DNA of 64,000 nucleotides. Source: Thalassoroseus pseudoceratinae. Its GTDB lineage: Bacteria; Planctomycetota; Planctomycetia; Planctomycetales; Planctomycetaceae. Below are positions 1-8,572 of this stretch, one piece after another. The translations under genes and the position numbers were made by a program. The notes under the pieces were generated by a model. The model did not search any database and was not told the origin of the DNA. It saw nothing but the letters and a program-made list of their open reading frames with translations. The stretch spans positions 372,001 to 436,000 of the forward strand of contig NZ_JAALXT010000004.1 of the NCBI RefSeq assembly GCF_011634775.1, in the 5' to 3' direction. How positions within the stretch are numbered: the stretch's first letter is position 1; the number at the start of each line of letters is the position of its first letter.

Positions 1-1385
1 GAGTCCGAATCTGCATCAGCACCGTCATCTGAATCGTTGGCCGGTCCTGGGTTAGCCGCTTCTGTGTCTAGCGTCTCGGTATGGTTTGGCGTCTCTCCAT
101 GTTGCGAACCGGTTGACGATGCTGGACCTTGGGTCGTCGCACCCGCCGATTGGGTAAATTCCGGTGTGGGGAGTGGTTCACGCCCGAAGATGATCCAGCC
201 CAGCACCAAACCGAACAGTGTCAGCACAACTGGGCCAGCGATATACAACAGCCAACTGAAGTCCTGCGAAACGCGAGGTTTTCGGGGACGCCGAACGCGT
301 TTTTCGGGAGCGTGTGGCTTTTCCACATCCGCCTGTTCCACGGTGTGGTCAAACAGCGACGCCCTGTGATATTTCCCCGAGGAGGTCTTCTTTTCGCCAC
401 GGAATTCGGAAAGCGATCGTTCTTCTTGAATCGTTTGGGCCTTCACCGCCGAAACCTGGGTGGCAGATTCGGACGTTTTCGTCGTGTCACGGCTCCCAAA
501 AGTGACAATGGATTGCTGGCCCGAATCGGATTTGTTCGCTCTTAACCAATCGGTGAGGTGATCCGCCACCTTTTGCATACTTTCCGGGCGGTCTTTGGGA
601 TCTTTCGCCAGCATTGCATGACACAACCGAGACAGTTCCGGATCCACGTCGTCTCGAAACGATTGCAGGTCGGGAGCGTCAGCCGCAAGCACTTGCCCGA
701 GAATCACCGCGATCGACCCTTGAAACGGTATCTCGCCAGTCAGCAACTCAAAGAAGATGACTCCAAGACTGTAAATATCGCTGGCCGGACCGATTTCGTC
801 CGTTTCTCCACGCACCTGTTCGGGAGAAATATAAGCCGGTGTGCCGATCACCATTCCAGTTTGCGTAAGCCGAGCATCACTGGTTTCCAGGAGCGCCAAA
901 CCGAAGTCCATCACGACGGGTTGTTTTTGGCGATTGATCAAAATATTCGCTGGCTTTAAGTCCCGATGTACTACCCCGGTGCGATGGGCATACTCCAGAA
1001 CCCCGGCGAGTTTTCGAACCAAACTCGCGATCTGTCGTTCGCTCAACGACTTGCCGCTGCCAATCAAGTCTTGGAGCGATTGTCCGTCGATGTACGCCAA
1101 GGCAATATACGGTTGCCCGTCCTGCTCGCCGATATCGTAGATCGCACACAGGTTCGGATGGTTCAGCGTCGCGGCGGCTCGGGCCTCACGGTAGAAGCGT
1201 TCCAACACCGCTTTCTTACCGTCGGCAATTTTGGGCACTTTGAGCGCCACCCGACGGTCCAATGACTCATCACGAGCCAAATACACCGTCCCCATGCCCC
1301 CTTCGCCAAGCTTCCGCTCGATGATGTACCGACCGTAGCGTTTGGGAGTGCTCGGAGAAGTCGACTTTTGCCGCGATTTCGCCAT
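1..1385 (-). CDS. Serine/threonine-protein kinase with single membrane anchor (3' end cut by window)
   Basis: Hanks-type (PknB-like) kinase, 461 codons visible, running off the window at its 3' end. Seen: glycine loop GEGGMG at residues 27-32, ATP-binding Lys49, catalytic HRDLKPAN from residue 140, DFG at 160-162 and the GTPAYISPEQ activation segment, so all catalytic residues are present. A Ser/Thr-rich, charged linker (about 285-375) leads to one hydrophobic segment at about 378-402, after which a low-complexity Gly/Ser/Asp-rich part continues outward. The cytoplasmic kinase plus a single transmembrane helix is a frequent planctomycete arrangement; the sensory part would lie in the missing C-terminus. 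ATG at 1385 fits the start of the conserved fold closely. It is divergent from the OmpA-like gene at 1846. Substrate and signal cannot be inferred. Confidence 0.93.
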   Translation of the reverse strand, partial: MAKSRQKSTSPSTPKRYGRYIIERKLGEGGMGTVYLARDESLDRRVALKVPKIADGKKAVLERFYREARAAATLNHPNLCAIYDIGEQDGQPYIALAYIDGQSLQDLIGSGKSLSERQIASLVRKLAGVLEYAHRTGVVHRDLKPANILINRQKQPVVMDFGLALLETSDARLTQTGMVIGTPAYISPEQVRGETDEIGPASDIYSLGVIFFELLTGEIPFQGSIAVILGQVLAADAPDLQSFRDDVDPELSRLCHAMLAKDPKDRPESMQKVADHLTDWLRANKSDSGQQSIVTFGSRDTTKTSESATQVSAVKAQTIQEERSLSEFRGEKKTSSGKYHRASLFDHTVEQADVEKPHAPEKRVRRPRKPRVSQDFSWLLYIAGPVVLTLFGLVLGWIIFGREPLPTPEFTQSAGATTQGPASSTGSQHGETPNHTETLDTEAANPGPANDSDDGADADSD

Positions 1386-1845
1386 AGTCAGGGAGCTTGA
1401 TCCATCAGTTGGTTTGATCACACGCCAACATGGTCGTCCTGCACACGGACTCAGTTTATCAGGGGTGGCACCGATTGTCAGCGATTCCCTGCACAGAAAA
1501 TCATGCCAGACGAATCTGCCTCGCATGAGGCAAATACTCCGATCGCCGAGAAAAACCTTCGATTGGGTTGACCGGAATTGCAAGAAATTCTCGGATTGAA
1601 ATTTTTTCTTCAAGTTCGGCTAGTCACGATTTCTCAATCTGGATATAACCCGCCGCGAACCGACCGGACGGGGTATCTCGCGGGAACGAGCCCCTGTCAC
1701 CGAGGTTGCGTTCATCATCTCTCACTCTCCAATCTGTTGACCTCTTTCACTTCACGGATTCGCCAATCCTCAAGGTTTGTCCACGTGTATCGTCACGGAC
1801 AGCGACAAGACCGGACAGGATCGAACTCTGAGAAGGAGCTTACGC
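1386..1845. other. Non-coding divergent region between kinase and OmpA-like gene
   Basis: 460 bp with no convincing ORF. It must hold the promoters for the kinase (minus) and the lipoprotein (plus). A TTGACC hexamer near 1738 could be a -35 element for the plus-strand gene, but no convincing -10 partner is seen. Confidence 0.4.
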
Positions 1846-2817
1846 ATGTCCCTCTTTCGTAGTCCGTCAGAGACCCACTCCATTGGGGTTTGCTTGACGT
1901 TCACTCTGATTCTGTTGCTGATGACTGCGATCACCGGCTGCAATATGGTGCCGCAATCTCAGTTGCGACAGGCACAGTTGCGAGCCCTGGAACTGCACGA
2001 GCAGAACCAGACGATCACGGCTCAATACCAGCAGGCCGCAACGCTGGCCGCCGCTGAAACGAGCAAGAACCAACAGCTCGCACAGCAAAATGCCGGCTTG
2101 CAAGCTCATGCAGCCAGCCTGCAAAACAACATGGCTAGCCTGCAAACTCAGGTGAGTCAGAAGGATCAGGAACTCGCTGATTCGTTGGCTCAATTGCAAA
2201 ATGTGCAAGGACAGCTACAGACCGCCGAGCAACGAGTTGCGAACTTCCGTTCGACGCAAGAAGAACTCGAACGACGGATGGTGCAGCTAATCAGCGAAAG
2301 CAAACGCTTGCCGAGCCCGCTCTCGGATGAGGCTTCCAAACGGTTTGAAGAATTGGCTCGGAAATATCCGAACTTTGAATTCGATCCGCTGACGGGCGTG
2401 AGCAAATTCCATTCGGACATTCTGTTCTCGTCAGGAAGCGCCCAGATTAAACGGACAGCGGCTCCGCTGTTAAAAGAATTCGCGGAAATCATGAACGAAC
2501 CGACGGCCGAACGATTGCATATCCTCATCGTCGGACACACCGATGACAAACCGATCGCCAAAGCCGGTACGCGTCAAGAACACCCGACCAACGGACATCT
2601 ATCGACCAACCGTGGACACTCCGTACGAATGGCTCTCAAGCAGGCCGGATTGCAAGACGGACGCATGGGTGTGGCAGGTTACGGGAAACATCAACCGTTG
2701 GTCGCGAACGTCGACGAAGATAACCGCCAAGTCAATCGGCGTGTAGAAATCTTCGTACTGGCTCCCGATGCGGTTGTTGCCGGTTGGGACCCCATCAACG
2801 CCCCCAGCCGCAATTGA
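1846..2817 (+). CDS. OmpA/MotB-domain lipoprotein with coiled coil
   Basis: Predicted 323-residue peptidoglycan-associated lipoprotein. The signal peptide ends in a lipobox ITGC (Cys32). Residues about 40-150 are Gln/Ala/Glu-rich with heptad spacing, suggesting a long coiled coil. The C-terminal part (about 190-315) carries OmpA-family features: ILFSSGSAQIK, VGHTDDKPI, a second block with LSTNRGHSVRMAL, and NRRVEIF. In the family this domain binds diaminopimelate in peptidoglycan, so the protein probably links an outer membrane to the wall. An AAGGAG site at 1834-1839 places the start at the ATG at 1846; the in-frame TTG at 1777 has no such support. Monocistronic; a hairpin lies 57 bp downstream. 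Confidence 0.9.
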   Translation: MSLFRSPSETHSIGVCLTFTLILLLMTAITGCNMVPQSQLRQAQLRALELHEQNQTITAQYQQAATLAAAETSKNQQLAQQNAGLQAHAASLQNNMASLQTQVSQKDQELADSLAQLQNVQGQLQTAEQRVANFRSTQEELERRMVQLISESKRLPSPLSDEASKRFEELARKYPNFEFDPLTGVSKFHSDILFSSGSAQIKRTAAPLLKEFAEIMNEPTAERLHILIVGHTDDKPIAKAGTRQEHPTNGHLSTNRGHSVRMALKQAGLQDGRMGVAGYGKHQPLVANVDEDNRQVNRRVEIFVLAPDAVVAGWDPINAPSRN

Positions 2818-2873
2818 CGCGGCACTAGCGAAGAGCAGGGTGGCAATCCGGAAATTGCATTCAACGGAAAGAA

Positions 2874-2906
2874 CATGTGCCAAGGCTCTAAAAGCCGTGG
2901 CACATG
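2874..2906. terminator. Hairpin between convergent genes
   Basis: Arms CATGTGCCAAGGCT (2874-2887) and AGCCGTGGCACATG (2893-2906) pair over 14 positions with one A-G mismatch and a 5-nt loop. No T-tract follows on either strand. It lies between the OmpA-like gene (ending 2817) and the convergent gene ending at 2993, so a bidirectional terminator is the simplest reading; it could also be a palindromic repeat. Confidence 0.5.
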
Positions 2907-2992
2907 GAGCGAAGTCGTTTCACGTTGACGCAATTCCCCGTAACGACATACGTCGTCTTCGTGTCGTTCTCGAATGAAGATTACCAGCGTGA

Positions 2993-3370
2993 TCAGCTGG
3001 CAAACTTGAGAATCGTCGCGGAGACTTCCGGTTCAGGAGCGGCTTCGGATTCTTCGTCTTCCAACTCATTGACTTCCGGTTCCTCGCCTTCGACATCTTC
3101 GTCGGCGACCGGACCGGTAAGGTTCTCGAGTGCTCTGATGCCCTCACCGGTGATCTGATACCGCACGCCTTCGGAGCGTCCGGCGAGTTGAAATTTGAGA
3201 AAGCCCAGCGCGAGCAGCTTGCCGTGCAGTCGGGGCAAGTCGTCCTCTTCGATGCCTTCGATCGCCATGACCCGATCCAACCAGCCTTCGAATTCCGGAT
3301 CGTTGGCTTTGGCGGTGTCGCGGCATTCACGATAGGCCGTGAGGACTGTACGCCAGTCAGTGTTTTCCAT
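2993..3370 (-). CDS. Hypothetical protein, winged-helix-like, acidic tail
   Basis: Not recognised as a named family. 125 residues from the ATG at 3370, which has AGGA five bases upstream; an ATG at 3397 and an ORF extension to 3484 have no visible ribosome site. The centre has the look of a small winged helix (DLPRLHGKLLALGFLKF, then YQITGEGIRALENL, a pattern seen at the end of recognition-helix-plus-wing folds). The last 35 residues are mostly Glu/Asp. It could be a transcription-associated or adaptor protein, but this rests on appearance only. Convergent with the OmpA-like gene and divergent from the thioredoxin-fold gene at 3620. Confidence 0.6.
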   Translation of the reverse strand: MENTDWRTVLTAYRECRDTAKANDPEFEGWLDRVMAIEGIEEDDLPRLHGKLLALGFLKFQLAGRSEGVRYQITGEGIRALENLTGPVADEDVEGEEPEVNELEDEESEAAPEPEVSATILKFAS

Positions 3371-3619
3371 GAGTTCCTGCCGTTCAAATTCTAGCATGTG
3401 GTGGATATCGGCGAAAAAATCCGCGTGATCCACACCGCATCCGCATGGCCGTAGGACCGTCAGAATCCTTCGTTGAATCGGCAAAAATGCCGTCGCTTCT
3501 TGAGAACACTCTCATGGAAGCCAAACTCCCTGGTTCCCCCGGTTGCATCACACGTCGGGATTGGTTTTACTGAAGCTAAGGATAATTTTCGAACCAATCG
3601 CTACACGGAATTGCATACG

Positions 3620-4213
3620 ATGGTCAAAACAGCCTCGACGATGTTGCCCCTCGGCACCGCAGCCCCGGATTTTTCTCTGCCGAACCCCATTACGGGTGGC
3701 ACGGTATCGAAGGCCGACTTCGCCGGCAAACCGTTGCTGGTCATGTTCATTTGCAACCACTGTCCGTTCGTCGTCCACCTAAAAGACGCACTCGGACCAT
3801 TCACTGACGAATACCAAGGCAAAGGGTTGTCTGTGGTTGCGATTAGTTCCAACGATGTTGAGAACTATCCCGACGACAGCCCCGAGAAGATGAAAGAATT
3901 CGCCGCCGAGAACGGGTTCAACTTCCCGTATCTGTACGACGCATCTCAAGAAGTCGCCAAAGCTTATACAGCGGCGTGCACACCGGACTTCTTCCTGTTC
4001 GATTCCGGCCACAAGCTCGCGTATCGCGGGCAGTTCGACGACAGTCGCCCCGGCAACGACAAAGAAATCACCGGAGCCGATCTGCGAACCGCGTGCGACG
4101 AAGTCCTCGCTGGCAAACTGCCATCCGACAACCAGAAACCGAGCATCGGCTGCAACATCAAATGGAAAAGCGGAGCCGCCCCAAACTACTTCACCGGCCA
4201 ACCGGCGGAGTGA
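3620..4213 (+). CDS. Thioredoxin-fold (AhpC/TSA-type) redox protein
   Basis: 197 residues. Thioredoxin-like fold of the alkyl-hydroperoxide-reductase/thiol-specific antioxidant superfamily: APDFSLPN at the N-terminus, strand MFICNHCPFVVHL with a CxxC-type pair Cys45/Cys48, and cis-Pro region ACTPDFFLFD. This CNHCPFV family is widespread and usually annotated only as thioredoxin family protein; a disulphide-reducing or peroxide-related role is likely but the partner is unknown. There is no signal peptide from the ATG at 3620, so it is probably cytoplasmic. The frame is open back to 3473, but the extension does not resemble the family. Stands alone. Confidence 0.88.
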   Translation: MVKTASTMLPLGTAAPDFSLPNPITGGTVSKADFAGKPLLVMFICNHCPFVVHLKDALGPFTDEYQGKGLSVVAISSNDVENYPDDSPEKMKEFAAENGFNFPYLYDASQEVAKAYTAACTPDFFLFDSGHKLAYRGQFDDSRPGNDKEITGADLRTACDEVLAGKLPSDNQKPSIGCNIKWKSGAAPNYFTGQPAE

Positions 4214-4246
4214 TCCAGAACACGGTAAATCGCTGATGATCGAGTG

Positions 4247-4315
4247 GTAGACAGGGTCGTGACCGAGCACGAGACCACGGCCTCATTGGAAGTGCTGGGA
4301 CTTGTCCCAGCCGAC
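4247..4315. repeat. Degenerate composite palindrome (family A) overlapping the TPR gene 3' end
   Basis: First half resembles GTAGGCTGGGTCGTGACC with several substitutions (4247-4269); second half contains the perfect palindrome GCTGGGACTTGTCCCAGC (4294-4311, with a CTTG centre that is not itself paired). Same two-unit layout as the copies at 32514 and 39496. It covers the last ten or so codons of the TPR gene. Confidence 0.6.
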
Positions 4316-4747
4316 TTCCTGTTCCAACCTGTACTCACCCCATTCCGCCAATTTCAACTTGGCAGCGGAATCATGCGGGGCAATCCGAACGGCTTCTTGG
4401 AACGCTCTCTCAGCGAGATCAAAATTACCAATCCTTTGATACACGTCGCCCTGACACGTCAATGAGATTGGTTCTTCCGGCATGATCTCGGCCGCCCGTT
4501 GGAACCATTCCAGTGCTTCAGTCCACTTTCCAAGCTGAAAGCACCAGTTTCCAAGAAAAAGGTGAGTCCAAGGATTGTCCGGGCATAGCGACAAGGAATG
4601 CTCGTAAGCGTCCCGCGATTCCTCATACCGCCGTTCTTGGACGTAGAGCTTCCCAAGCAATTGGAATAGCTCCGCATTTGATGGATCGTCCTCAATCAGC
4701 GAACGCACTTCTGTGATCGTTCCTGGTTGTAAGTCGTAATCCATCAT
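4283..4747 (-). CDS. Tetratricopeptide repeat protein
   Basis: 154 residues made almost entirely of TPR units: the segments around AELFQLLGKLYVQERRYEESRDAY, PWTHLFLGNWCFQLGKWTEALEWF and SLTCQGDVYQRIGNFDLAERAF repeat the 34-residue W/G/Y/A/P-type pattern about three to four times. TPRs are protein-interaction scaffolds; no catalytic domain or signal peptide is present. Two consecutive ATG codons (4747, 4744) precede the ORF and no ribosome site distinguishes them. The extreme C-terminus is encoded by a palindromic repeat that also occurs between genes elsewhere in the window, so the original end may have differed. Lies just upstream of mcsB on the same strand in position but is downstream of it in transcription (46 bp gap), possibly co-transcribed. 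Confidence 0.85.
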   Translation of the reverse strand: MMDYDLQPGTITEVRSLIEDDPSNAELFQLLGKLYVQERRYEESRDAYEHSLSLCPDNPWTHLFLGNWCFQLGKWTEALEWFQRAAEIMPEEPISLTCQGDVYQRIGNFDLAERAFQEAVRIAPHDSAAKLKLAEWGEYRLEQEVGWDKSQHFQ

Positions 4748-4793
4748 GGGCGTAACTATGCAGTCAGCAGTCGCAACCTACGCCCCTGGAAAC

Positions 4794-5861
4794 TCACTCC
4801 CGGTCATCGTCATCGTCGGTTAGCCGCAGTCGTAAGTATCCGGCTCGGGCGATGTTCCGTTCAGAGCTTTCCAACGATTCCTGCCGAATTTTCTGCAAGT
4901 GGGCGGGTTGGGTGTGGATGAACAATTCGTTGACCGTGGGGATTTCCAAATCGTCAATCAGGCCAAGATTGATGCCCATTCGCAAGCTCGAGAGCAAATG
5001 CATCGTCTCTTCAGAGGTAATCGTCTGGGCATTCTTGAGGATGCCATAAGCGCGTGAGACTTGGTCATGCAGTCCCTGGCGGTTCTCCTGAATCAACGCA
5101 TCCCGCACACGACGCTCGTAATTGATGATGTTGGGCACCACATCTTTGAGTTCCGCAATGATCTGCGATTCACTCTTTCCCAGTGTGACTTGGTTGGAAA
5201 TCTGATAAAAGTCGCCCATCGCCTGACTGCCTTCGCCGTACAAACCACGAACAGCAAGACTGATTTTGTGTAGCGCCTGGAAGACTTTCTGAATCTCTTT
5301 CGTCAGCACTAGGGCAGGGAGGTGTAGCATCACACTGACGCGGATACCGGTGCCCACATTCGTCGGACAGGCGGTGAGGTAACCGAGCTCATCGTTAAAT
5401 GCGTAGGTGACACGTTCTTCGATCGCATCGTCGACTTGATCGATCTGCTTCCAACAGTCATCGAGTGCAAAACCGCTGTGGAGTACTTGAATCCGCAGAT
5501 GATCTTCCTCGTTGATCATCAAACTGAGATTCTCTTCACTGCTGATACCCACGCCGCGAGACCCGTGGCTCTCCGCATGCTCGCGACTGATGAGCTGACG
5601 CTCCACCAGGAATTGCCGATCCAAATCGTTGAGCGTTCGCACATCAACGTAGCTCAATCGCGTTCCCACCGCCAAGTCGAACAACTGATCTTTCAGTAGC
5701 GATTCGATTTCCGTGCGAGCGGCATCGTCGGCTCGGTTCGGAAATGGAAACTGGGCGAGATTTCGGGCCAATCGGATTCGGCTGGAAATGACGATATCCG
5801 ATTCCGGACCGTTCCCCCGCAACCATTCGCCACTGGTCGTTGTGAGGGAATCAAGATCCAC
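4794..5861 (-). CDS. mcsB: Protein arginine kinase McsB (ATP:guanido phosphotransferase)
   Basis: 355 residues, the usual family length. Phosphorylates arginine side chains in proteins; in Bacillus this marks proteins for ClpC-ClpP degradation. Seen: SSRIRLARNL at residues 26-35 (nucleotide contact), NEEDHLR substrate-loop motif, catalytic Cys165 in CPTNVGTGIRVSVMLHLP, and a C-terminal RMGINLGL region. Start is a GTG at 5861 with GGAG about ten bases upstream; no ATG gives a better N-terminus. It follows mcsA on the same strand after 125 bp, the classical mcsA-mcsB order, but ctsR and clpC, which accompany them in Firmicutes, are not in this window. Confidence 0.95.
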   Translation of the reverse strand: MDLDSLTTTSGEWLRGNGPESDIVISSRIRLARNLAQFPFPNRADDAARTEIESLLKDQLFDLAVGTRLSYVDVRTLNDLDRQFLVERQLISREHAESHGSRGVGISSEENLSLMINEEDHLRIQVLHSGFALDDCWKQIDQVDDAIEERVTYAFNDELGYLTACPTNVGTGIRVSVMLHLPALVLTKEIQKVFQALHKISLAVRGLYGEGSQAMGDFYQISNQVTLGKSESQIIAELKDVVPNIINYERRVRDALIQENRQGLHDQVSRAYGILKNAQTITSEETMHLLSSLRMGINLGLIDDLEIPTVNELFIHTQPAHLQKIRQESLESSERNIARAGYLRLRLTDDDDDRE

Positions 5862-5986
5862 GGGGTGTACTCCAAAAAGTTTTCTGTGGGAATCGTGCCA
5901 ATCCTCGGCTCGATTTGCTGTCGTTGATTTTGACGGTCTTGTGAAACTCTGTAAACATCGACGTCGTGGCTTACGATCGTCGCCGG

Positions 5987-6502
5987 TTAATCATCGTCGC
6001 CGGACGAATGAACTTCGTCTTCGAGTTCGTTGATTTCATCACGAATTCGAGCGGCCATCTCGTAATCTTCCTCGTCGATCGCCGCCCGCAGCCGACCACG
6101 AAGTTTGATCAATTCGTACTGTTTTTGGCTAGCCTCCGGAGCACGTTTCGGGCATTTCCCGACGTGTTGGGTTTCTCCGTGAATATTCTCCAATAGCGGA
6201 GTCAGTTCTTTGGCGAACGCATTATAATCGTGCGGACACCCCAACCGCCCCTGACTACGAAACTCCTTGAAGGTGATTCCGCAATTCGGGCAAACAAGTT
6301 GTCCGTAGGACTCGGATTCTTCTTCCGAGACCGATTCCGACAACTTTTCCGCGAACTCGTCGGACTCGGACGTCATCGGTTCGGGTGCGGCGAGATATTG
6401 TTTCGCGCAGCTCTCACACAGATGCAGTTCCTGGGCGACTCCCTCTTGAATCTCCGTAATATGTAGTGTCGACGGCTTGGAACAACGGCTGCATTTTTTC
6501 AT
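5987..6502 (-). CDS. mcsA: McsA-like zinc-finger/UVR-motif protein (activator of McsB)
   Basis: 171 residues. Four Cys pairs typical of McsA: CSRC at residues 4-7, CESC about 28-31, CPNC about 71-74, and a degenerate fourth (GCPHD). The C-terminal KQYELIKLRGRLRAAIDEED is followed by YEMAARIRDEINELE, a UvrB/UvrC (UVR) motif. In characterised species McsA binds zinc and stimulates McsB arginine kinase. AGGAAG lies about eight bases before the ATG at 6502. First gene of the mcsA-mcsB unit; divergent from trpE. Confidence 0.92.
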   Translation of the reverse strand: MKKCSRCSKPSTLHITEIQEGVAQELHLCESCAKQYLAAPEPMTSESDEFAEKLSESVSEEESESYGQLVCPNCGITFKEFRSQGRLGCPHDYNAFAKELTPLLENIHGETQHVGKCPKRAPEASQKQYELIKLRGRLRAAIDEEDYEMAARIRDEINELEDEVHSSGDDD

Positions 6503-6714
6503 AATTAGCTTCCTAGGCAGCGAATGGCTGCACCATTCTAACCCTCACCCGGTGACTGTCAAGCACCGCATGAACCCGCTCGACTGACGTAACCATAAAC
6601 ACTGCTTTGAGATGGAATCCATACACCGCAGGAAGTTTATTCGAACTCAATCAATTCGCCAGTCCGCCGACCGGCGATGACTCTCTGTCTATTTAGCCAA
6701 CTTTCCGAGACCTC

Positions 6715-8205
6715 ATGATCCCCCACGCCCCGAATTTCGACGAATTTCAGCGACTTGCCCAGGGAGCCCGCATGGTTCCCGTGTATCGGCAATTGGTTTC
6801 GGACACCTTGACCCCTGTACTGGCGTACTGCAAATTGCAATGGGGTCCAGGTTCGTTTCTCTTCGAGAGTGTCATCGGCGGTGAGAAAATCGGTCGGTAC
6901 AGTTTCTTGGGAGCCGATCCGTTTTTGCAGATTCAGGCATACGGTACCCGCGTCACGCTGACGCAGGGGGAATCATCGGAAAGCTACGATTGCGACGATC
7001 CGCTCAACGAACTTGAGAAACTCCTCAAGCAATATCCGGGAGTGCATGTCCCGGGTTTGCCTCGGTTCACAGGCGGGGCGGTGGGTTACGCCGGTTATGA
7101 TTCTGTTCGTTACACCGAACATCTCCCGAACGCCCCCGAAGACGACCGCAACCTGCCCGACTTGTCGTTCGCGTTTTACGATCGAATGGTCGTCTTTGAC
7201 CATGTGAATAAAACAGTCCTGGTCATCGTGACTGCTCGCACAGACGGCGACGATCTGCAAACGGAATACGATCGAGCCTGTGAACGAGTCGACGAGATTT
7301 GTCAGCAACTTCAACGCGGCACGACCGATCTGCAGTTGACCGATATCGACCCGAAAGCCGAAACGCCTTCGAAACCGTTGAAGTCGAACCGACCGGAAGG
7401 TGGATATCAGCAGACAGTCGAAGGAATCAAGGAATACATCAAAGCAGGGGATGTGTTCCAAGTCGTTCCCAGCGAGCGATGGGAATTGCAAACCCAGGCA
7501 CGGCCGATCGACATTTACCGGTCATTGCGGGTCGTTAATCCCAGTCCGTTCATGTTTCTTTTGCGGACGGCTGAATGCACACTGATCGGTTCGTCACCGG
7601 AGATCATGGTGCGTGTGGAAGATGGCGAGACGACCATCCGCCCTCTCGCCGGTACACGCCGACGCGGCGCAACCGAAGCCGAGGACCGAGCACTCGCGGA
7701 AGAATTACTCGCCGACCCGAAAGAACGCGCCGAACATGTGATGCTCATCGACTTGGCTCGGAACGATGTCGGACGGATCGCCGAATATGGATCGGTCAAA
7801 CTCTCTGACGTGATGGTCGTCGAACGCTACAGCCACGTGATGCACATCACGTCCAACGTCACCGGCCAACTCAAACCTGGTTTAACGGCCTTGGATGCCC
7901 TCCGTGCGGGTCTGCCAGCGGGGACGGTCTCGGGAGCCCCGAAAGTGCGGGCGATGGAAATTATTGACGAGTTCGAAACTACTCGTCGCGGTCCCTACGG
8001 TGGAGCAGTGGGGTATCTCGATTTCACCGGCGACATGGATACCTGCATCGCGCTGAGAACAATGGTGATGCAAGGTCAGACCGTCTATCTCCAAGCCGGC
8101 GGCGGTATCGTCGCCGACAGCGACCCCGAGGCCGAATATCAAGAAATCCGCAACAAAGCCCGCGGATTGCTCAAAGCCATCGAAGTCGCGGAAGCACAGC
8201 TGTGA
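6715..8205 (+). CDS. trpE: Anthranilate synthase component I
   Basis: 496 residues, the usual length for TrpE. Converts chorismate plus glutamine-derived ammonia to anthranilate, first step of tryptophan synthesis. N-terminal regulatory part followed by the chorismate-binding domain: [71 protein letters not shown], and [29 protein letters not shown]...IGSSPE supports TrpE over PabB, as does the MVPVYRQL N-terminus. The glutamine amidotransferase subunit (TrpG) and other trp genes are not adjacent. No attenuator-like leader peptide is visible in the 200 bp before the ATG. Confidence 0.95.
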   Translation: MIPHAPNFDEFQRLAQGARMVPVYRQLVSDTLTPVLAYCKLQWGPGSFLFESVIGGEKIGRYSFLGADPFLQIQAYGTRVTLTQGESSESYDCDDPLNELEKLLKQYPGVHVPGLPRFTGGAVGYAGYDSVRYTEHLPNAPEDDRNLPDLSFAFYDRMVVFDHVNKTVLVIVTARTDGDDLQTEYDRACERVDEICQQLQRGTTDLQLTDIDPKAETPSKPLKSNRPEGGYQQTVEGIKEYIKAGDVFQVVPSERWELQTQARPIDIYRSLRVVNPSPFMFLLRTAECTLIGSSPEIMVRVEDGETTIRPLAGTRRRGATEAEDRALAEELLADPKERAEHVMLIDLARNDVGRIAEYGSVKLSDVMVVERYSHVMHITSNVTGQLKPGLTALDALRAGLPAGTVSGAPKVRAMEIIDEFETTRRGPYGGAVGYLDFTGDMDTCIALRTMVMQGQTVYLQAGGGIVADSDPEAEYQEIRNKARGLLKAIEVAEAQL

Positions 8206-8572
8206 CCCGGTAGGTCAGACTGTGCCAGACACCTCCGGATCCTGAGTGACGGCATTCACAGCGCTCCCGGCATATATTGTTTTCGGGTCATTTATCCATA
8301 CGATTCAAATTGAGAATGAGTCTACGTTTCACACTTGCTAAGTGTACGGTTCGTGTTATTGTGGGGGAGTCGACGAACTCGACTAGCCAACCGCAATCAT
8401 TTTGCATCTGATCCCCACAGCTTCTAGCCAGCCAACTGCAAGCCAAAGTCATTTGGGGTGTTTGTGTGCTTCCTACCTGTTCGTGCTGGTACCTTCCTTG
8501 ATGCGTTTTCGGTATTGAGTGACGCTTCAACGGCATCGTGCCAGCCCACCTGACACAAGCCAAGCAGTGACC
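8206..8572 (+). other. Long 5' non-coding region upstream of DUF1559 gene
   Basis: 367 bp with no credible ORF. Contains TTGAGAATGAGTCTACG at about 8307-8323, weakly reminiscent of Fur-box half sites, and a short inverted repeat GTCGACGAACTCGAC at about 8370. The DUF1559 start at 8573 lacks a strong ribosome site. Confidence 0.3.
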
